From positions 1 through 43,694 of the forward strand of contig NZ_JAIUDA010000016.1 of the NCBI RefSeq assembly GCF_020179835.1: DNA of 43,694 nucleotides, read 5' to 3'. Below are positions 1 to 8,258 of the stretch, in pieces (the stretch's first letter is position 1; each line of letters starts with the position of its first letter). Under the pieces are notes generated by a model that saw only the letters and a program-made list of their open reading frames with translations, was not told the origin of the DNA and ran no database searches. Source of the DNA: Pantoea sp. alder81. Lineage in GTDB: Bacteria > Pseudomonadota > Gammaproteobacteria > Enterobacterales > Enterobacteriaceae. Both the position numbers and the translations under genes were made by a program.

Positions 1-63
1 GCGATCAACAACCTGTTTGACTGCTTCAATTTTAAACTCTTCGGGATAACGCTTACCGCTCAT
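1..63 (-). CDS. IS3-family transposase OrfA, N-terminus (partial)
   Basis: The first 21 codons of an OrfA protein begin MSGKRYPEEFKIEAV, a start well known from IS3-family OrfA proteins related to IS1222/ISEhe3 in enterobacteria. OrfA carries the helix-turn-helix that binds the IS ends; OrfA and OrfB are joined by a -1 frameshift into the active OrfAB transposase. GAGAGGTG just upstream of the ATG serves as ribosome binding site. The rest lies outside the window, so intactness is unknown. Confidence 0.85.
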   Translation of the reverse strand, partial: MSGKRYPEEFKIEAVKQVVDR

Positions 64-126
64 GGGCACCTCTCTTTAAGCCATCTTAATTGACTCTGAG
101 GTGTCTGTTAAACCCGTGGCGATTCA
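1..126 (-). mobile_element. IS3-family insertion sequence, right-hand end only
   Basis: The left edge of the window is inside an IS3-family element transcribed leftward. Its outer end is at 126: read on the minus strand it starts TGAATCGCCACGGG, followed by a short leader and then the orfA start at 63. Terminal TG and an orfA about 60 bases inside the end are typical of IS3-family left ends. The element lies inside a phage tail gene. Only this end is visible, so the target duplication cannot be checked. Confidence 0.85.
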
Positions 127-951
127 GTGGACCTCCCCGGGACGAACCGAGAATGTGCTTTTACCGCTATTTACTTCCCGGGCCTTGAAGGCAAGACGCA
201 TTCCATCAACCAGCGGCGGTAAAGGTGGTTGATAAAAGGCCTGATAGGCATTGGCCGATCCGGAATCATTTGCAAAGGTCGGCTTAGCCTGTTGAATAGC
301 GGCATAAATCCCGCATGACGGGATGAAAGGTGCTCCAGGTGCGACATGTATGTCACAACTTTCAATCATCTTCATATCGCTGGAAACGTCGATGACCCAG
401 GCGCTGACAAAACCAATATCGGGTAAGGGTGTCATCTGCATACCAGCGGATGCAGCGCTTGAAGCTTTAAGCGATACCACACATTTACCCGCACGCACAT
501 CAGGCTGAGCCTTACCATTATTGGCGGGGCCACTAAAAGTCATCGATGGGTCGGCGGCATTATAATAGGGTAATACTGAATCACCGACATCAACGTCTTC
601 ATAACCAACCTGAATCAGATAACTGATACTCATACCAGCCTGTGCAGGAGCCCGTAGTTCAAGGATTAAATCTTTGGTGAGACCCTGCTTTAGAATGGTA
701 TCGGAGTGGTCTGACGTCAGTGTTGAATACGCTGTCTGATCAATGTGCTGCAGACAGTAAATTTCACCGGCACTGATTACAACGTTGAGGGATGCTGGCA
801 AAGTTGGCGTGCACTTAAGACCAGCCAGACAGGTATCAGAGCCCAATACTGCACTGGCTAGCTTTGCCAGTCCGATCATGGCGAACTTATTCGTGTTCAG
901 TAAATCGGTTTCAAGGGGGATAGCCCCCGGATAAACAATCTGACGGTCCAT
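124..951 (-). pseudogene. phage tail protein N-terminal part, truncated by IS insertion
   Basis: These 275 residues begin MDRQIVYPGAIPLETDLL, a start typical of the conserved N-terminal domain of tail or collar proteins following gpI in many contractile-tailed phages. The last codon is followed by TGA, and that TGA is the outermost three bases of the IS at 126, so the stop codon is donated by the insertion. Family members usually continue into a C-terminal region after a linker; here the reading stops inside the linker-like part (...SVRPGEVH). A terminator hairpin lies just upstream at 961-986. The remainder probably lies beyond the IS outside the window. Family assignment is from recognition of the N-terminus; the truncation is seen directly. 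Confidence 0.8.
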
Positions 952-960
952 AATTTTCCC

Positions 961-986
961 AAAAAAAAGCCACCCTGTTGGTGGCT
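961..986 (-). terminator. intrinsic terminator between gpI-like and last tail gene
   Basis: On the minus strand AGCCACC, a 5-base loop and GGTGGCT are followed by eight T. It follows the gpI-like gene and precedes the truncated tail gene, so it would separate expression of the latter unless late transcription is antiterminated. Confidence 0.8.
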
Positions 987-1009
987 ATGCAAACGCTGAT
1001 GAAGTGATG

Positions 1010-1669
1010 CTATTGCACCCTCACCCACACAATGGTGCCTTCCATCTTTGTAGCGGTAATAGCGGCAAAAATTTGTGCATCCGTTACTGGATGAGTAAGC
1101 ACTGAGTTCCGGTGTCGATCTTTTAAAAGGCTTTCATGCCCAGCGAAAACAATGTCTGAGTCCATATCTGAATTGCATTTTTCTTTGTCGGGACGATGAA
1201 CGATGACAAAAGCCTGACAAGGGATTTGAAGCGAGCCATAGCGACCCGCTACACCGTAACCGGAGGTAGGCATACAATACCCCCCCGTATCAACTGCACA
1301 CTGAGGTTCGATGATTTCAGGCTGATAGCCAGTAAGGTCATTAATAATGTTCAGGATGGCCTGCCGGGTTCCTCGTTCGCGAAACATACTTTTTTTGATG
1401 AGGTTCCTGAATTTAATATCTGTCATCCCCTCATCTCGTCTCAAGTGCGCGCCAAAAAAATCCTGTGCAGCAATATCAAGCCAGCCATCACTGGCTGTAG
1501 TGATTCGCGTTTGTTGTCTTGCGTAATTGTAGAGCGAATAGCACCATGACAGATACTGAGCGAATAAAGTCAGAACACCATCCAGTACCGGAGTTTCATC
1601 ACAAAACCATCCTGCTGGTAGCAGTGCTTTAAGTCTGGAATGCATGTCATTCAAGTCACCGTTACTCAT
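1010..1669 (-). CDS. phage tail protein, P2 gpI-like
   Basis: This 219-aa protein follows baseplate J, the usual place of P2 gpI-type proteins that join the baseplate wedge to the fibres. The N-terminal half (SRLKALLPAGWF, then a run about a near-complete region and recruitment of the fibre) resembles gpI/DUF2612-like proteins; the C-terminal half is variable. The ATG at 1669 overlaps the TAA of baseplate J by 8 bases; a longer in-frame start at 1693 lies deeper in that gene and is less likely. Assignment rests mainly on gene order plus N-terminal resemblance. Confidence 0.7.
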   Translation of the reverse strand: MSNGDLNDMHSRLKALLPAGWFCDETPVLDGVLTLFAQYLSWCYSLYNYARQQTRITTASDGWLDIAAQDFFGAHLRRDEGMTDIKFRNLIKKSMFRERGTRQAILNIINDLTGYQPEIIEPQCAVDTGGYCMPTSGYGVAGRYGSLQIPCQAFVIVHRPDKEKCNSDMDSDIVFAGHESLLKDRHRNSVLTHPVTDAQIFAAITATKMEGTIVWVRVQ

Positions 1670-2795
1670 TTTGCACCTCAATAACGCCAGCACGTATCAC
1701 CTCTTTTGCCGATACAGCCAGGTCACTATTTCCATTGTTTAATCTGACTGACGTGACATTACTGACCCTGGGACTTGCGTTGTAAGCCAAACGGATAAGC
1801 TTTGTATAAGACAATAACTGTCCCAGCGTTAGCCTGGAGATATGATCTTCAATCGCAATTTTGACTTGCGCTAACACGTCGAGATGATGTTCCGGCGAGT
1901 CCGTTTCAATGACTAACGAAACATTTGCAGTTACTATCACGGGCGGAAACACACCAAAACCTACGGTAAATCCTCGTGTTTTTTCTATAGCCTCATAGGA
2001 TTTTTTGATGAATGACTGAGATGGCTTTCCTGTTCCGTCATCCACGACAGCAAAAAAATAACCCGACTGCGGCTTTCCAGCGTAAGAATAATTCTCCACC
2101 AGGGCGCATGATACGCCGCTCTGGATATGAAGAATTGCAAATTCGATGGCCTCTTTGGTGGCTTTAGACAGGGAGGAAAACCACTTAACAAAGCGCGCAC
2201 GAAAGTCATCATCCTTTTCGGCATCTGCTCCCCCCTCAAACGCTTTCAGGTTCGTCACAGTGTCAACAAAGGATACAGAGCCGATAATAACGGTTACCGT
2301 CCCTGCACGAACATTACCGCTCAAGCCTGCCTGCCAGGCACGTACCGGCACGTCCAGTAAGGCCTGGTCTGCAGGCAGGACATAGCCTCGCTGAACAGGA
2401 TCATAATTTTTGTGTTTAGTGTCGCTGACAACCGTAAAAAATTGCGTATCGTCAATGGTTTTAACATTTGTGCCGATGGGTATGAGAGCCTGATGTGATG
2501 CTGTGAAACGTCTAAAAGTTACCGTTCCAATTGCCTGAACAGCAGGGTTACGCTCGAAGTTAAAATCAGCCATCCAGCTATCCAGGTCCTCTCCTGAGCA
2601 CGTGGAAGCACGCGTATTGACCAATAGTTTTACTATCAACTGCTGAAGCCAGCTAGCAACTCCTGCGTTTGATTCAGCTAATGAACGGAGAATACTGCCA
2701 ATTGAGAAATCCACCATTCTTGCAGCTCTCGCTTCTACCGCCGTTTTCTGATCTTGGTAGAGCTCTTTAAAAGATTTGATGTTTAGAGATGCCAT
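1662..2795 (-). CDS. baseplate J-like protein
   Basis: This 377-aa protein has the features of P2 gpJ/Mu gp47 baseplate wedge proteins: an N-terminal helical part with DFSIGSILRSLAES and a segment about the first element of the repeat (DLDSWMADFNFERNPA), a middle domain with FEGGADAEKDDDFRARF (the conserved GGxDxExDxxFRxR motif), and a C-terminal domain. Length fits the family. It starts 3 bases after the gp25-like gene and overlaps the gpI-like gene, as expected for a tightly packed baseplate operon. Confidence 0.9.
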   Translation of the reverse strand: MASLNIKSFKELYQDQKTAVEARAARMVDFSIGSILRSLAESNAGVASWLQQLIVKLLVNTRASTCSGEDLDSWMADFNFERNPAVQAIGTVTFRRFTASHQALIPIGTNVKTIDDTQFFTVVSDTKHKNYDPVQRGYVLPADQALLDVPVRAWQAGLSGNVRAGTVTVIIGSVSFVDTVTNLKAFEGGADAEKDDDFRARFVKWFSSLSKATKEAIEFAILHIQSGVSCALVENYSYAGKPQSGYFFAVVDDGTGKPSQSFIKKSYEAIEKTRGFTVGFGVFPPVIVTANVSLVIETDSPEHHLDVLAQVKIAIEDHISRLTLGQLLSYTKLIRLAYNASPRVSNVTSVRLNNGNSDLAVSAKEVIRAGVIEVQNE

Positions 2796-2798
2796 GCT

Positions 2799-3164
2799 TT
2801 ACCTCGTAACGTCAAAGCTGAGTGTTTCCGATGTGCCGGTTGTAACATCGGTATAGGATATCGATACACTCACGCTATCTTGAGTCTGCGTTAATTTGAT
2901 CACCGGAGGGGGGTGCTCGGCAACACTATGCTCCAAAAGCACTTGACCGGTAATTAGCGCCTTCCATTCGCCCGGTCTGAACGTTTCACCCACTTTTTGG
3001 CCCAAACCTGCACCGTATTCAGGATCAAAAATATTATCGCCAGGATTAGTTATCAGTCTGCGGAGAATACGTTGATTAATGCGTTCGCGATGTGAAACTA
3101 GCCGAACGTCTCCTGATAAAGTGATATTCAAATCCCCACCTGGAATGTGAAATAAGTCATTCAT
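2799..3164 (-). CDS. baseplate wedge protein, gp25/gpW-like
   Basis: A 121-aa protein containing INQRILRRLITNPGDNIF and DPEYGAGLG, the core signature of the T4 gp25/P2 gpW lysozyme-like wedge family (R-x(2)-T-x-PG..-P-x-YG-G). The family forms the wedge that triggers sheath contraction and is not a lytic enzyme. It sits between spike and baseplate J exactly as in P2-type clusters; its ATG overlaps the spike gene stop by one base. Confidence 0.85.
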   Translation of the reverse strand: MNDLFHIPGGDLNITLSGDVRLVSHRERINQRILRRLITNPGDNIFDPEYGAGLGQKVGETFRPGEWKALITGQVLLEHSVAEHPPPVIKLTQTQDSVSVSISYTDVTTGTSETLSFDVTR

Positions 3165-3778
3165 CAGTTCTCACTTATTACCGGTTTCACCTGATCAACA
3201 GGTAACTGAGTAAAGCTCCCCTGCCCATTTTCAAAATGTCTGTGGCCGTTGTATGTTGTGCGTAACCTATGGAGAGACCCATAAATACCTTTTTGGTCGT
3301 TCACGTTTTTCACGACAGTCAGATTTTCTTCGATCAGGACATCTCCACCAGTGAAGTGGTGCGCCGGGGCGCTATAGGTGATTTTGGTGGCAGAATTCAG
3401 CAACACATCTCCGCTGTTCAGGAATTTTAGAAGCGATCCGCTTTTGTGAATCAGCCAGAACTCTCCAGAAGGCGGCCCAGGACAGCGGTCTTCATCGTTA
3501 TAGAACTGGCCCGAGGCCATGCCAGCCCCCATAAGGCCGGAATCAAACTCCACTTTTACTTCGGCACCGACCATTGGCCCAGCAGCCAATCCCCACCCAC
3601 TGCCCACCCACGGAGAACTGAGTTGCATCCATCCTGTTTCCTCGCCAGTGGGCTGCAGTTGAACCTTTACCGCATAGCTGTCCGGGTCGTAGGCGGTGAT
3701 AATCCCCTGTCGCGTTCCGCTAGCGCCAGCAGATGTCTGCTGCGCGGTGGCTGCCATAGCATTCAGAAGTGCTCTCAC
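3164..3778 (-). CDS. tail spike / baseplate assembly protein, gpV-like
   Basis: This 204-aa protein has an OB-fold-like N-terminal part (GIITAYDPDSYAVKVQL, then LSSPWVGSGWGLAAGP) followed by a beta-rich segment with short repeats (HHFTGGDVLIEENLTVV), the layout of gpV-type membrane-piercing spikes. It starts with GTG at 3778, overlapping the hub gene stop (GTGA). Translational coupling with the hub protein fits their direct contact in the tail tip. Confidence 0.8.
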   Translation of the reverse strand: MRALLNAMAATAQQTSAGASGTRQGIITAYDPDSYAVKVQLQPTGEETGWMQLSSPWVGSGWGLAAGPMVGAEVKVEFDSGLMGAGMASGQFYNDEDRCPGPPSGEFWLIHKSGSLLKFLNSGDVLLNSATKITYSAPAHHFTGGDVLIEENLTVVKNVNDQKGIYGSLHRLRTTYNGHRHFENGQGSFTQLPVDQVKPVISEN

Positions 3779-4890
3779 TGCGTCACCTCCAGCGCCGGGC
3801 TGTGATTTTTACCACTAACGCTCATCGTGTAGCCATTTTCCCAGCTCATTGATCGGCGAACGCTGTCACACCAGTAACGCTGATCAAACGGGCTTTGTGT
3901 TCCTTCAACTCGCACCAGAGTGTGCGGCGTTAAAAGATTATCCCCGGCGGTAGAGCCGCTGAATTTCATCTCATGCTGCACGACCTGCTGATAAATGGTC
4001 TGCGCCAGTTCGTTGGCATCTTCAGGGGAAAGCCCATTTCTGATTACCCGGTAAACCTGCGTTTTCGAGTTGGAATTTCCCGGAGTACTTCCTTTGGCAT
4101 ACTTCGGATAAGAGGCCACGAACTGCTTGTTTTTGCGCTTTGCATTCCAGCTAAGAATCTCGACGGTAACGCCCTTTGATATCGTCAGCGCGCGGGAAAA
4201 TGACAGGTCATCTGACATATTGCATTGCGGGTAAGCCAGTGAGCCCGGAGGTTGCCAGCGGATGACGTAATTGTCTTCCTTAGACGAATCCTTGATGGGT
4301 TCAAAATGCAGATTTTCTCCATCGATATATACGGAGTAATTTTCAATAGCAGCCAGCGTAGTTATTAAGTCCCATTCCGTTTGCTCACCTGTCAGGTGTG
4401 TGCTGTCAATCTTGAAGAACTCACCAATGCGCTGCGTGGTTGCTGTTACAACCGGTTTCAAACCGTGTCGCTGAGCCAGCATCGTCGCTATTTGTGAACT
4501 GGTGTAATTCTTGAAGCTTTCACCGGCAGACTTGGCATCAATCATCAACGCGGTAAAGTCGCGACCATCAGCCAATATCTCAAACCGCGCCGGGTCGTAA
4601 TGCCAGCTGTCGATATTTCCGATGATGAGTTTCTTCTCGTCTGTGCCTGAAAGAGTGATGATCGAGGCATACAGCTCAACCGTAATAGTTGTCTGTGTTG
4701 CCCACCAGTTCAGCATCTGCATGTTGGCCGGTAATGCGGATGATGCCAGGACAAGGTCAAACGTCGATGCACCACGAAATCCAACATCCTCAACACTAAA
4801 CGATACGAAAGGAACCTCAGTGCCACTTAAACGACAACGCCCGCTGATATGGCGGGCGCTCGATTCAATTATCAGGTTATTTATATCCAT
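3775..4890 (-). CDS. baseplate hub protein, gpD/gp27-like
   Basis: A 371-aa protein placed between the LysM tail protein and the spike. Its N-terminal half (VEDVGFRGASTFDLVLASS) and central part with TSSQIATMLAQRHGLKP match the tube-like hub domains of P2 gpD/Mu gp44 proteins, which cap the tail tube and hold the spike trimer. Length is typical (about 350-390). Order LysM protein-gpD-gpV-gp25-J supports the call. Confidence 0.8.
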   Translation of the reverse strand: MDINNLIIESSARHISGRCRLSGTEVPFVSFSVEDVGFRGASTFDLVLASSALPANMQMLNWWATQTTITVELYASIITLSGTDEKKLIIGNIDSWHYDPARFEILADGRDFTALMIDAKSAGESFKNYTSSQIATMLAQRHGLKPVVTATTQRIGEFFKIDSTHLTGEQTEWDLITTLAAIENYSVYIDGENLHFEPIKDSSKEDNYVIRWQPPGSLAYPQCNMSDDLSFSRALTISKGVTVEILSWNAKRKNKQFVASYPKYAKGSTPGNSNSKTQVYRVIRNGLSPEDANELAQTIYQQVVQHEMKFSGSTAGDNLLTPHTLVRVEGTQSPFDQRYWCDSVRRSMSWENGYTMSVSGKNHSPALEVTQ

Positions 4891-4892
4891 AA

Positions 4893-5882
4893 CTAACTCG
4901 TTGGGTTGACTGGAATCGTCAGTGAATTGATACCGGTTAGCTGCGGATCAGACAGGTCATTTGCAGATGCAATGCTGCTCCAGAGAGAAGCGTCGCCGTA
5001 CTGATCAGCGGCCACCTGATAAAGGTTGCCGCCGGACAGAGTTACCGTCCGTACACCGTCTGCCGTCTGGCCGGAACTCACGTTTTTATTCAGGCGTCCG
5101 AGTACATTGTGAAGGCTGTACAGCGCCGGGATGCGCGTACTCTGATCCGCCTGTCTGAGCAGATTACTCACCGTGGTTGAAATCGGGTTGCCGGGAACCA
5201 GGCCGCCAAGGGTATTTATCTGGCTGGCTGCCGACTCAAGCTGGCTAATTTGCTGCTGAATAATCGTCTGTGCGGCTATGATTGGCCTTACCACTGACTG
5301 CACCTGTTCGACTGTGGCATGAGCAAAGTCAGTGACCTCTTTCACGGCGCTGTGTACCGCGGTAACTGCATTGGTGACTGTCGATATGTCAATGATGTTA
5401 GAGAGGCCCAAAGCCTGCCCAATGTTGCTGTCAAGCACTCCCTGCAGCGCCCCGGTCAGCGCATCCACTTTCAGCGGTGAGGCATTGTTGGCGACAATTG
5501 CCACCTCTATGCTGTACGGCCTGCGGTAGATGAATTCATATACCGGCGTAAAGGAGGTGATCACTACCGTGAAGCTGTAATTGTCCAGTGTCAGCCTTAA
5601 CTTCTTACCAGCATCTCGCATCCTCTCAAGTGCATTAACGCGATCGCCGGATTGCGAGCCGGTAATGACACCTGACCACGTCAGGGGGGCATATTCCACT
5701 CCCAGCACATCGATGACACGCTTACCGCCGACCATCTGGTGCAGAACCGTCTTGTGTCTGCCGGCAATGGTCACTTTATCCGGAACTTCAAATTCCATAA
5801 ATTCAAAGTCTCCCAACATTAGTCGGGTAACAGTAGGATCAATACCTTGTGCGAAGTGCGTCAGGGAATTCAGAAATGACAT
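4893..5882 (-). CDS. tail tube-proximal/baseplate protein with C-terminal LysM domain
   Basis: A 329-aa protein. Residues 1-130 resemble the N-terminal domain of Mu gp43 'DNA circularisation' type baseplate proteins (VLHQMVGGKRVIDVLG, YRRPYSIEV). A helical, Ala/Val/Gln-rich middle part follows, and the last 50 residues form a LysM-like domain (LYQVAADQYGDASLW ... INSLTIP). In P2 this role is split between gpX (LysM) and other proteins. It probably joins tube, hub and possibly peptidoglycan. The gene lies directly downstream of the signal-peptidase cassette and directly upstream of the hub gene. Confidence 0.75.
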   Translation of the reverse strand: MSFLNSLTHFAQGIDPTVTRLMLGDFEFMEFEVPDKVTIAGRHKTVLHQMVGGKRVIDVLGVEYAPLTWSGVITGSQSGDRVNALERMRDAGKKLRLTLDNYSFTVVITSFTPVYEFIYRRPYSIEVAIVANNASPLKVDALTGALQGVLDSNIGQALGLSNIIDISTVTNAVTAVHSAVKEVTDFAHATVEQVQSVVRPIIAAQTIIQQQISQLESAASQINTLGGLVPGNPISTTVSNLLRQADQSTRIPALYSLHNVLGRLNKNVSSGQTADGVRTVTLSGGNLYQVAADQYGDASLWSSIASANDLSDPQLTGINSLTIPVNPTS

Positions 5883-6485
5883 GTGACTTCACTACCTGTA
5901 TCAGTGACATCCGGGGGCGGGCTGGCATTCGCCAGGCTACGCTGGAAAATACCTGTTTAATGATAGACAACGTGATGAAGTTTGAAAATCAGGATGCATT
6001 CAAGATGACGGCTGCCTACCTGCAGCGTAAAGAGAACCTCTCAGCGGCAACGGCTTATTTTAAAATTTTATAGAGACTTATGAAAAGTTCGACCGTTGGC
6101 TCTCCTCACCGGAGCCAATAAAAACCATGGATGAGGAAAAGAGAGCTGCCAAAGCCAGCCCAGACTCACTGCTCTGATAAAATCATGACATTAATTTGCG
6201 ATAAGTTTGCAATGTTCTGAGGCCAGGTTAAGCTGAAGTTGTCCTTACCTCTTCAGGGACATCCGTCAAACTTTTGGCAATACCCCCACCCCTTTTCATT
6301 GCCGCCCGGCTTCCGCGCAGGTTCCGGGTCTTTATTTAATTGTGGTTGTTTTCAGCTAAACGCTGTCAATTTCAACCTTACCGCTTCGCATGCAATCTCC
6401 AACGTACCTACTATGCTCAAATTGTCTCTTACTGCCCTGTGATGAGATAAGCTGTGTTTGGAAATGTTGGGCACAGGATTGTGCC
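5883..6485. other. 603-bp gap without a supported gene
   Basis: Between the LysM tail gene and the small exported-protein gene no convincing gene is seen. A short plus-strand frame (from ATG at 5961 to TAG at 6073) is protein-like in its last 35 codons but has no clear ribosome binding site and overlaps the likely upstream region of the LysM gene. The plus-strand terminator at 6486-6523 has no obvious plus-strand gene in front of it, so a short plus-strand transcript from this gap is possible. Confidence 0.4.
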
Positions 6486-6523
6486 AGCCCGGTTGCCACC
6501 ACTCCCGGGCTTTTTGTTTTTTT
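6486..6523 (+). terminator. intrinsic terminator, plus-strand orientation
   Basis: AGCCCGG at 6486 pairs with CCGGGCT at 6505, followed by TTTTT-G-TTTTTTT. The T-run is on the plus strand only. It touches the 3' end of the minus-strand gene ending at 6522, so it does not terminate that gene; it would stop plus-strand transcription from the empty gap upstream. Confidence 0.75.
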
Positions 6524-6893
6524 AGCCTTTCGGTTTTTTCTCTGCCACTTTCTTCAGAAACATCCACTGAATGCTGTAGGCGATGCCGCCGGGTGCCAGA
6601 ACCCAGGCCGATGAAGAATGACCGTCCGTGCCCATGACCACGAATTTCATCCCGACCAGCTCCAGCAGTTCAACGACCTGTCGATCCCAGGTTTCCGCTA
6701 TGCCGGTATCACCCGGAACGGCATCCACTTTGACGCGGGTGCCGGGCGGACAGGTTAAACGCGTGCAGGTGCCGTGCACTTTGGCCATGATGTTATCCCA
6801 GCTGTCACCGTAGTAAGTGTCACTGTCATTCACGTCCATCGCTGCGGCCCCGAGCGTCAGTGCCAGCAGGGATATTACCGTTAAGGTTTTCAT
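6522..6893 (-). CDS. small exported protein of unknown function
   Basis: The protein is 123 aa from the ATG at 6893; the open frame extends to 7007, but the shorter start gives a clear signal peptide (MKTLTVISLLALTLGAAA) with an Ala-x-Ala type cleavage site. The mature part has two cysteines close together (GTCTRLTCPPG) that could form a disulfide, and a lysine-rich end (KKVAEKKPKG). No family recognised. It is the last gene of the cassette with a signal peptidase I and a thioredoxin-fold protein, so a link to export and disulfide chemistry is tempting but is inference only. Confidence 0.6.
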   Translation of the reverse strand: MKTLTVISLLALTLGAAAMDVNDSDTYYGDSWDNIMAKVHGTCTRLTCPPGTRVKVDAVPGDTGIAETWDRQVVELLELVGMKFVVMGTDGHSSSAWVLAPGGIAYSIQWMFLKKVAEKKPKG

Positions 6894-7018
6894 AGCCTTC
6901 GCCCCTGAAATCACGCTGAGGCTAAACGCTGCCATTAATGGCATACGGTTTCCCGCAATTTTCAAAGGCTGTGACAGAGAATTAAAAAGCGGAATACTGT
7001 GCCTCACCGGCTCAGGGC

Positions 7019-7303
7019 TCAGCCAATCCGGGCATCTATGCGTAAAATTTCCTCTGCGGAAAGCTCACGCCAGCTGCTTCTGGTCAGAGCATAGTCTTTA
7101 AACACATCATCCATCGCTTCATTAAATGACATGTATAAATGATCGCCCTGCACCGAATGATTTTCATAGTCGAAGTAACGAATAATGAGATACACCACTT
7201 CACCATCAGTGGTTGTCATTCCGTACGCGACAAGGGCGTTGACGCCGTCCTCATCAGGTTCTGCCAGACCAGCGTGTAAAAACCGGGGCTTTTCAGTAAT
7301 CAT
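7019..7303 (-). CDS. 94-aa cytosolic protein of unknown function
   Basis: The protein begins MITEKPRFLHAGLAEPDEDG, has no signal peptide or membrane segment, is acidic, and contains a beta-rich centre (VVYLIIRYFDYE) followed by helices. No family recognised. It lies between the signal peptidase gene and the small exported protein on the same strand with short gaps (49 and 125 bases), so it is probably co-transcribed. A partner or immunity role for the neighbouring exported protein is possible but unsupported. Confidence 0.6.
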   Translation of the reverse strand: MITEKPRFLHAGLAEPDEDGVNALVAYGMTTTDGEVVYLIIRYFDYENHSVQGDHLYMSFNEAMDDVFKDYALTRSSWRELSAEEILRIDARIG

Positions 7304-7352
7304 AATGACGTCCCTGTATAGACGGTTTCAACTGAGGTGATGACGGCCAGCA

Positions 7353-8231
7353 TCAGTGCAGATGTCCGATACGGCTGAATCTTAGTCCAACCGGTAACAG
7401 CCCCGTCTGTTTAATCAGACTAAACCAGATGCCCACCGCTTTACCCACCAGATTGCGTTCTGGCACGAATCCCCAGTAGCGACTGTCATAACTGTTGTTG
7501 CGATTGTCTCCCATCATAAAGTACTGACCTTTAGGGACCAACCACTCACCTGCGGGTAGCCCTTCCTGGTGGAAGAACTGACCCGTATCAACCGTTCTGG
7601 CAGCGTCTTGCTGGATTTTATGGGTGATGCCACCCAACGTTTCATTCCGCTCAACAAGGTGCTGACCGTAATTAAATGATCCTAAATGGTCAGCCGGTAC
7701 CGGAGGTGTGTAGCTGATTGGGATAGGGGTGCGATCATCTCCCGCCCGTGCTGATGCCGGGAGAATGGATAATGTCTGACTTTGCGGTTCAAACTTCACA
7801 TGATCCCCGGGTAGTCCGATGACGCGCTTAATAAAAAGCTGTGAGTCGTCTGCCGGATATTGGAAAATCGCGATATCGCCCCGTTGCGGATGGCCTCGCT
7901 GTATTAGTGTTCTCTGATTGAAAGGATTTTTGAATCCATACGAAAATTTATCAGCGATAACAAAATCACCTTTAAGCAGAGTCGGCGTCATTGAGCCTGA
8001 AGGAATGTGAAACGACTCCCAGCCAAAAGAGCGAATCAGTAATATCAGCAACAGCAGAGGAAACAGGCATGCACCTGTCTCCAGCCAGGACTGGGTCAAC
8101 GCTCGTGTTTTATGGGGGGGTGCAGGCACATCATCATGCCTTTTGTTAACCGCACGGTTTCGCCACAGCAGGATCCGGCACAAACCGGCCAGAACTATGG
8201 CTACCGCCAGAATGTAGGCGAAAATATTCAC
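7353..8231 (-). CDS. lepB: signal peptidase I paralogue inside the tail operon
   Basis: This 292-aa protein aligns by eye along its length with E. coli LepB (324 aa). It has an N-terminal membrane segment (residues 3-23), a short cytosolic loop, a second membrane segment (about 55-68), catalytic Ser80 in IPSGSM, catalytic Lys135 in FIKRVIGLPGD, the GDNRNNSYDSRYWGFVP box, and the typical LRFSRIG end. All conserved boxes are present, so activity is expected. It is shorter than E. coli LepB mainly in the variable periplasmic insert. Start is GTG at 8231 with AGGGGG 9 bases upstream. Its neighbours are phage genes, not lepA/rnc as for the housekeeping copy, so this is an additional copy. Likely substrates include the small exported neighbours, but this is inference. 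Confidence 0.92.
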   Translation of the reverse strand: MNIFAYILAVAIVLAGLCRILLWRNRAVNKRHDDVPAPPHKTRALTQSWLETGACLFPLLLLILLIRSFGWESFHIPSGSMTPTLLKGDFVIADKFSYGFKNPFNQRTLIQRGHPQRGDIAIFQYPADDSQLFIKRVIGLPGDHVKFEPQSQTLSILPASARAGDDRTPIPISYTPPVPADHLGSFNYGQHLVERNETLGGITHKIQQDAARTVDTGQFFHQEGLPAGEWLVPKGQYFMMGDNRNNSYDSRYWGFVPERNLVGKAVGIWFSLIKQTGLLPVGLRFSRIGHLH

Positions 8232-8258
8232 TGCAATGTCCCCCTGATGGTGCGCAGC

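Noticed and set aside
5849..6073. Plus-strand 74-codon frame across the start of the LysM tail gene
   Set aside because: It begins inside the opposite gene, has no ribosome binding site, and only its last 35 codons look protein-like.
6893..7007. Longer start for the small exported protein
   Set aside because: The extra 38 residues would hide a good signal peptide starting at 6893.
7353..8231. Housekeeping lepB of the host
   Set aside because: Neighbours are phage tail genes on both sides; the usual lepA and rnc genes are absent.
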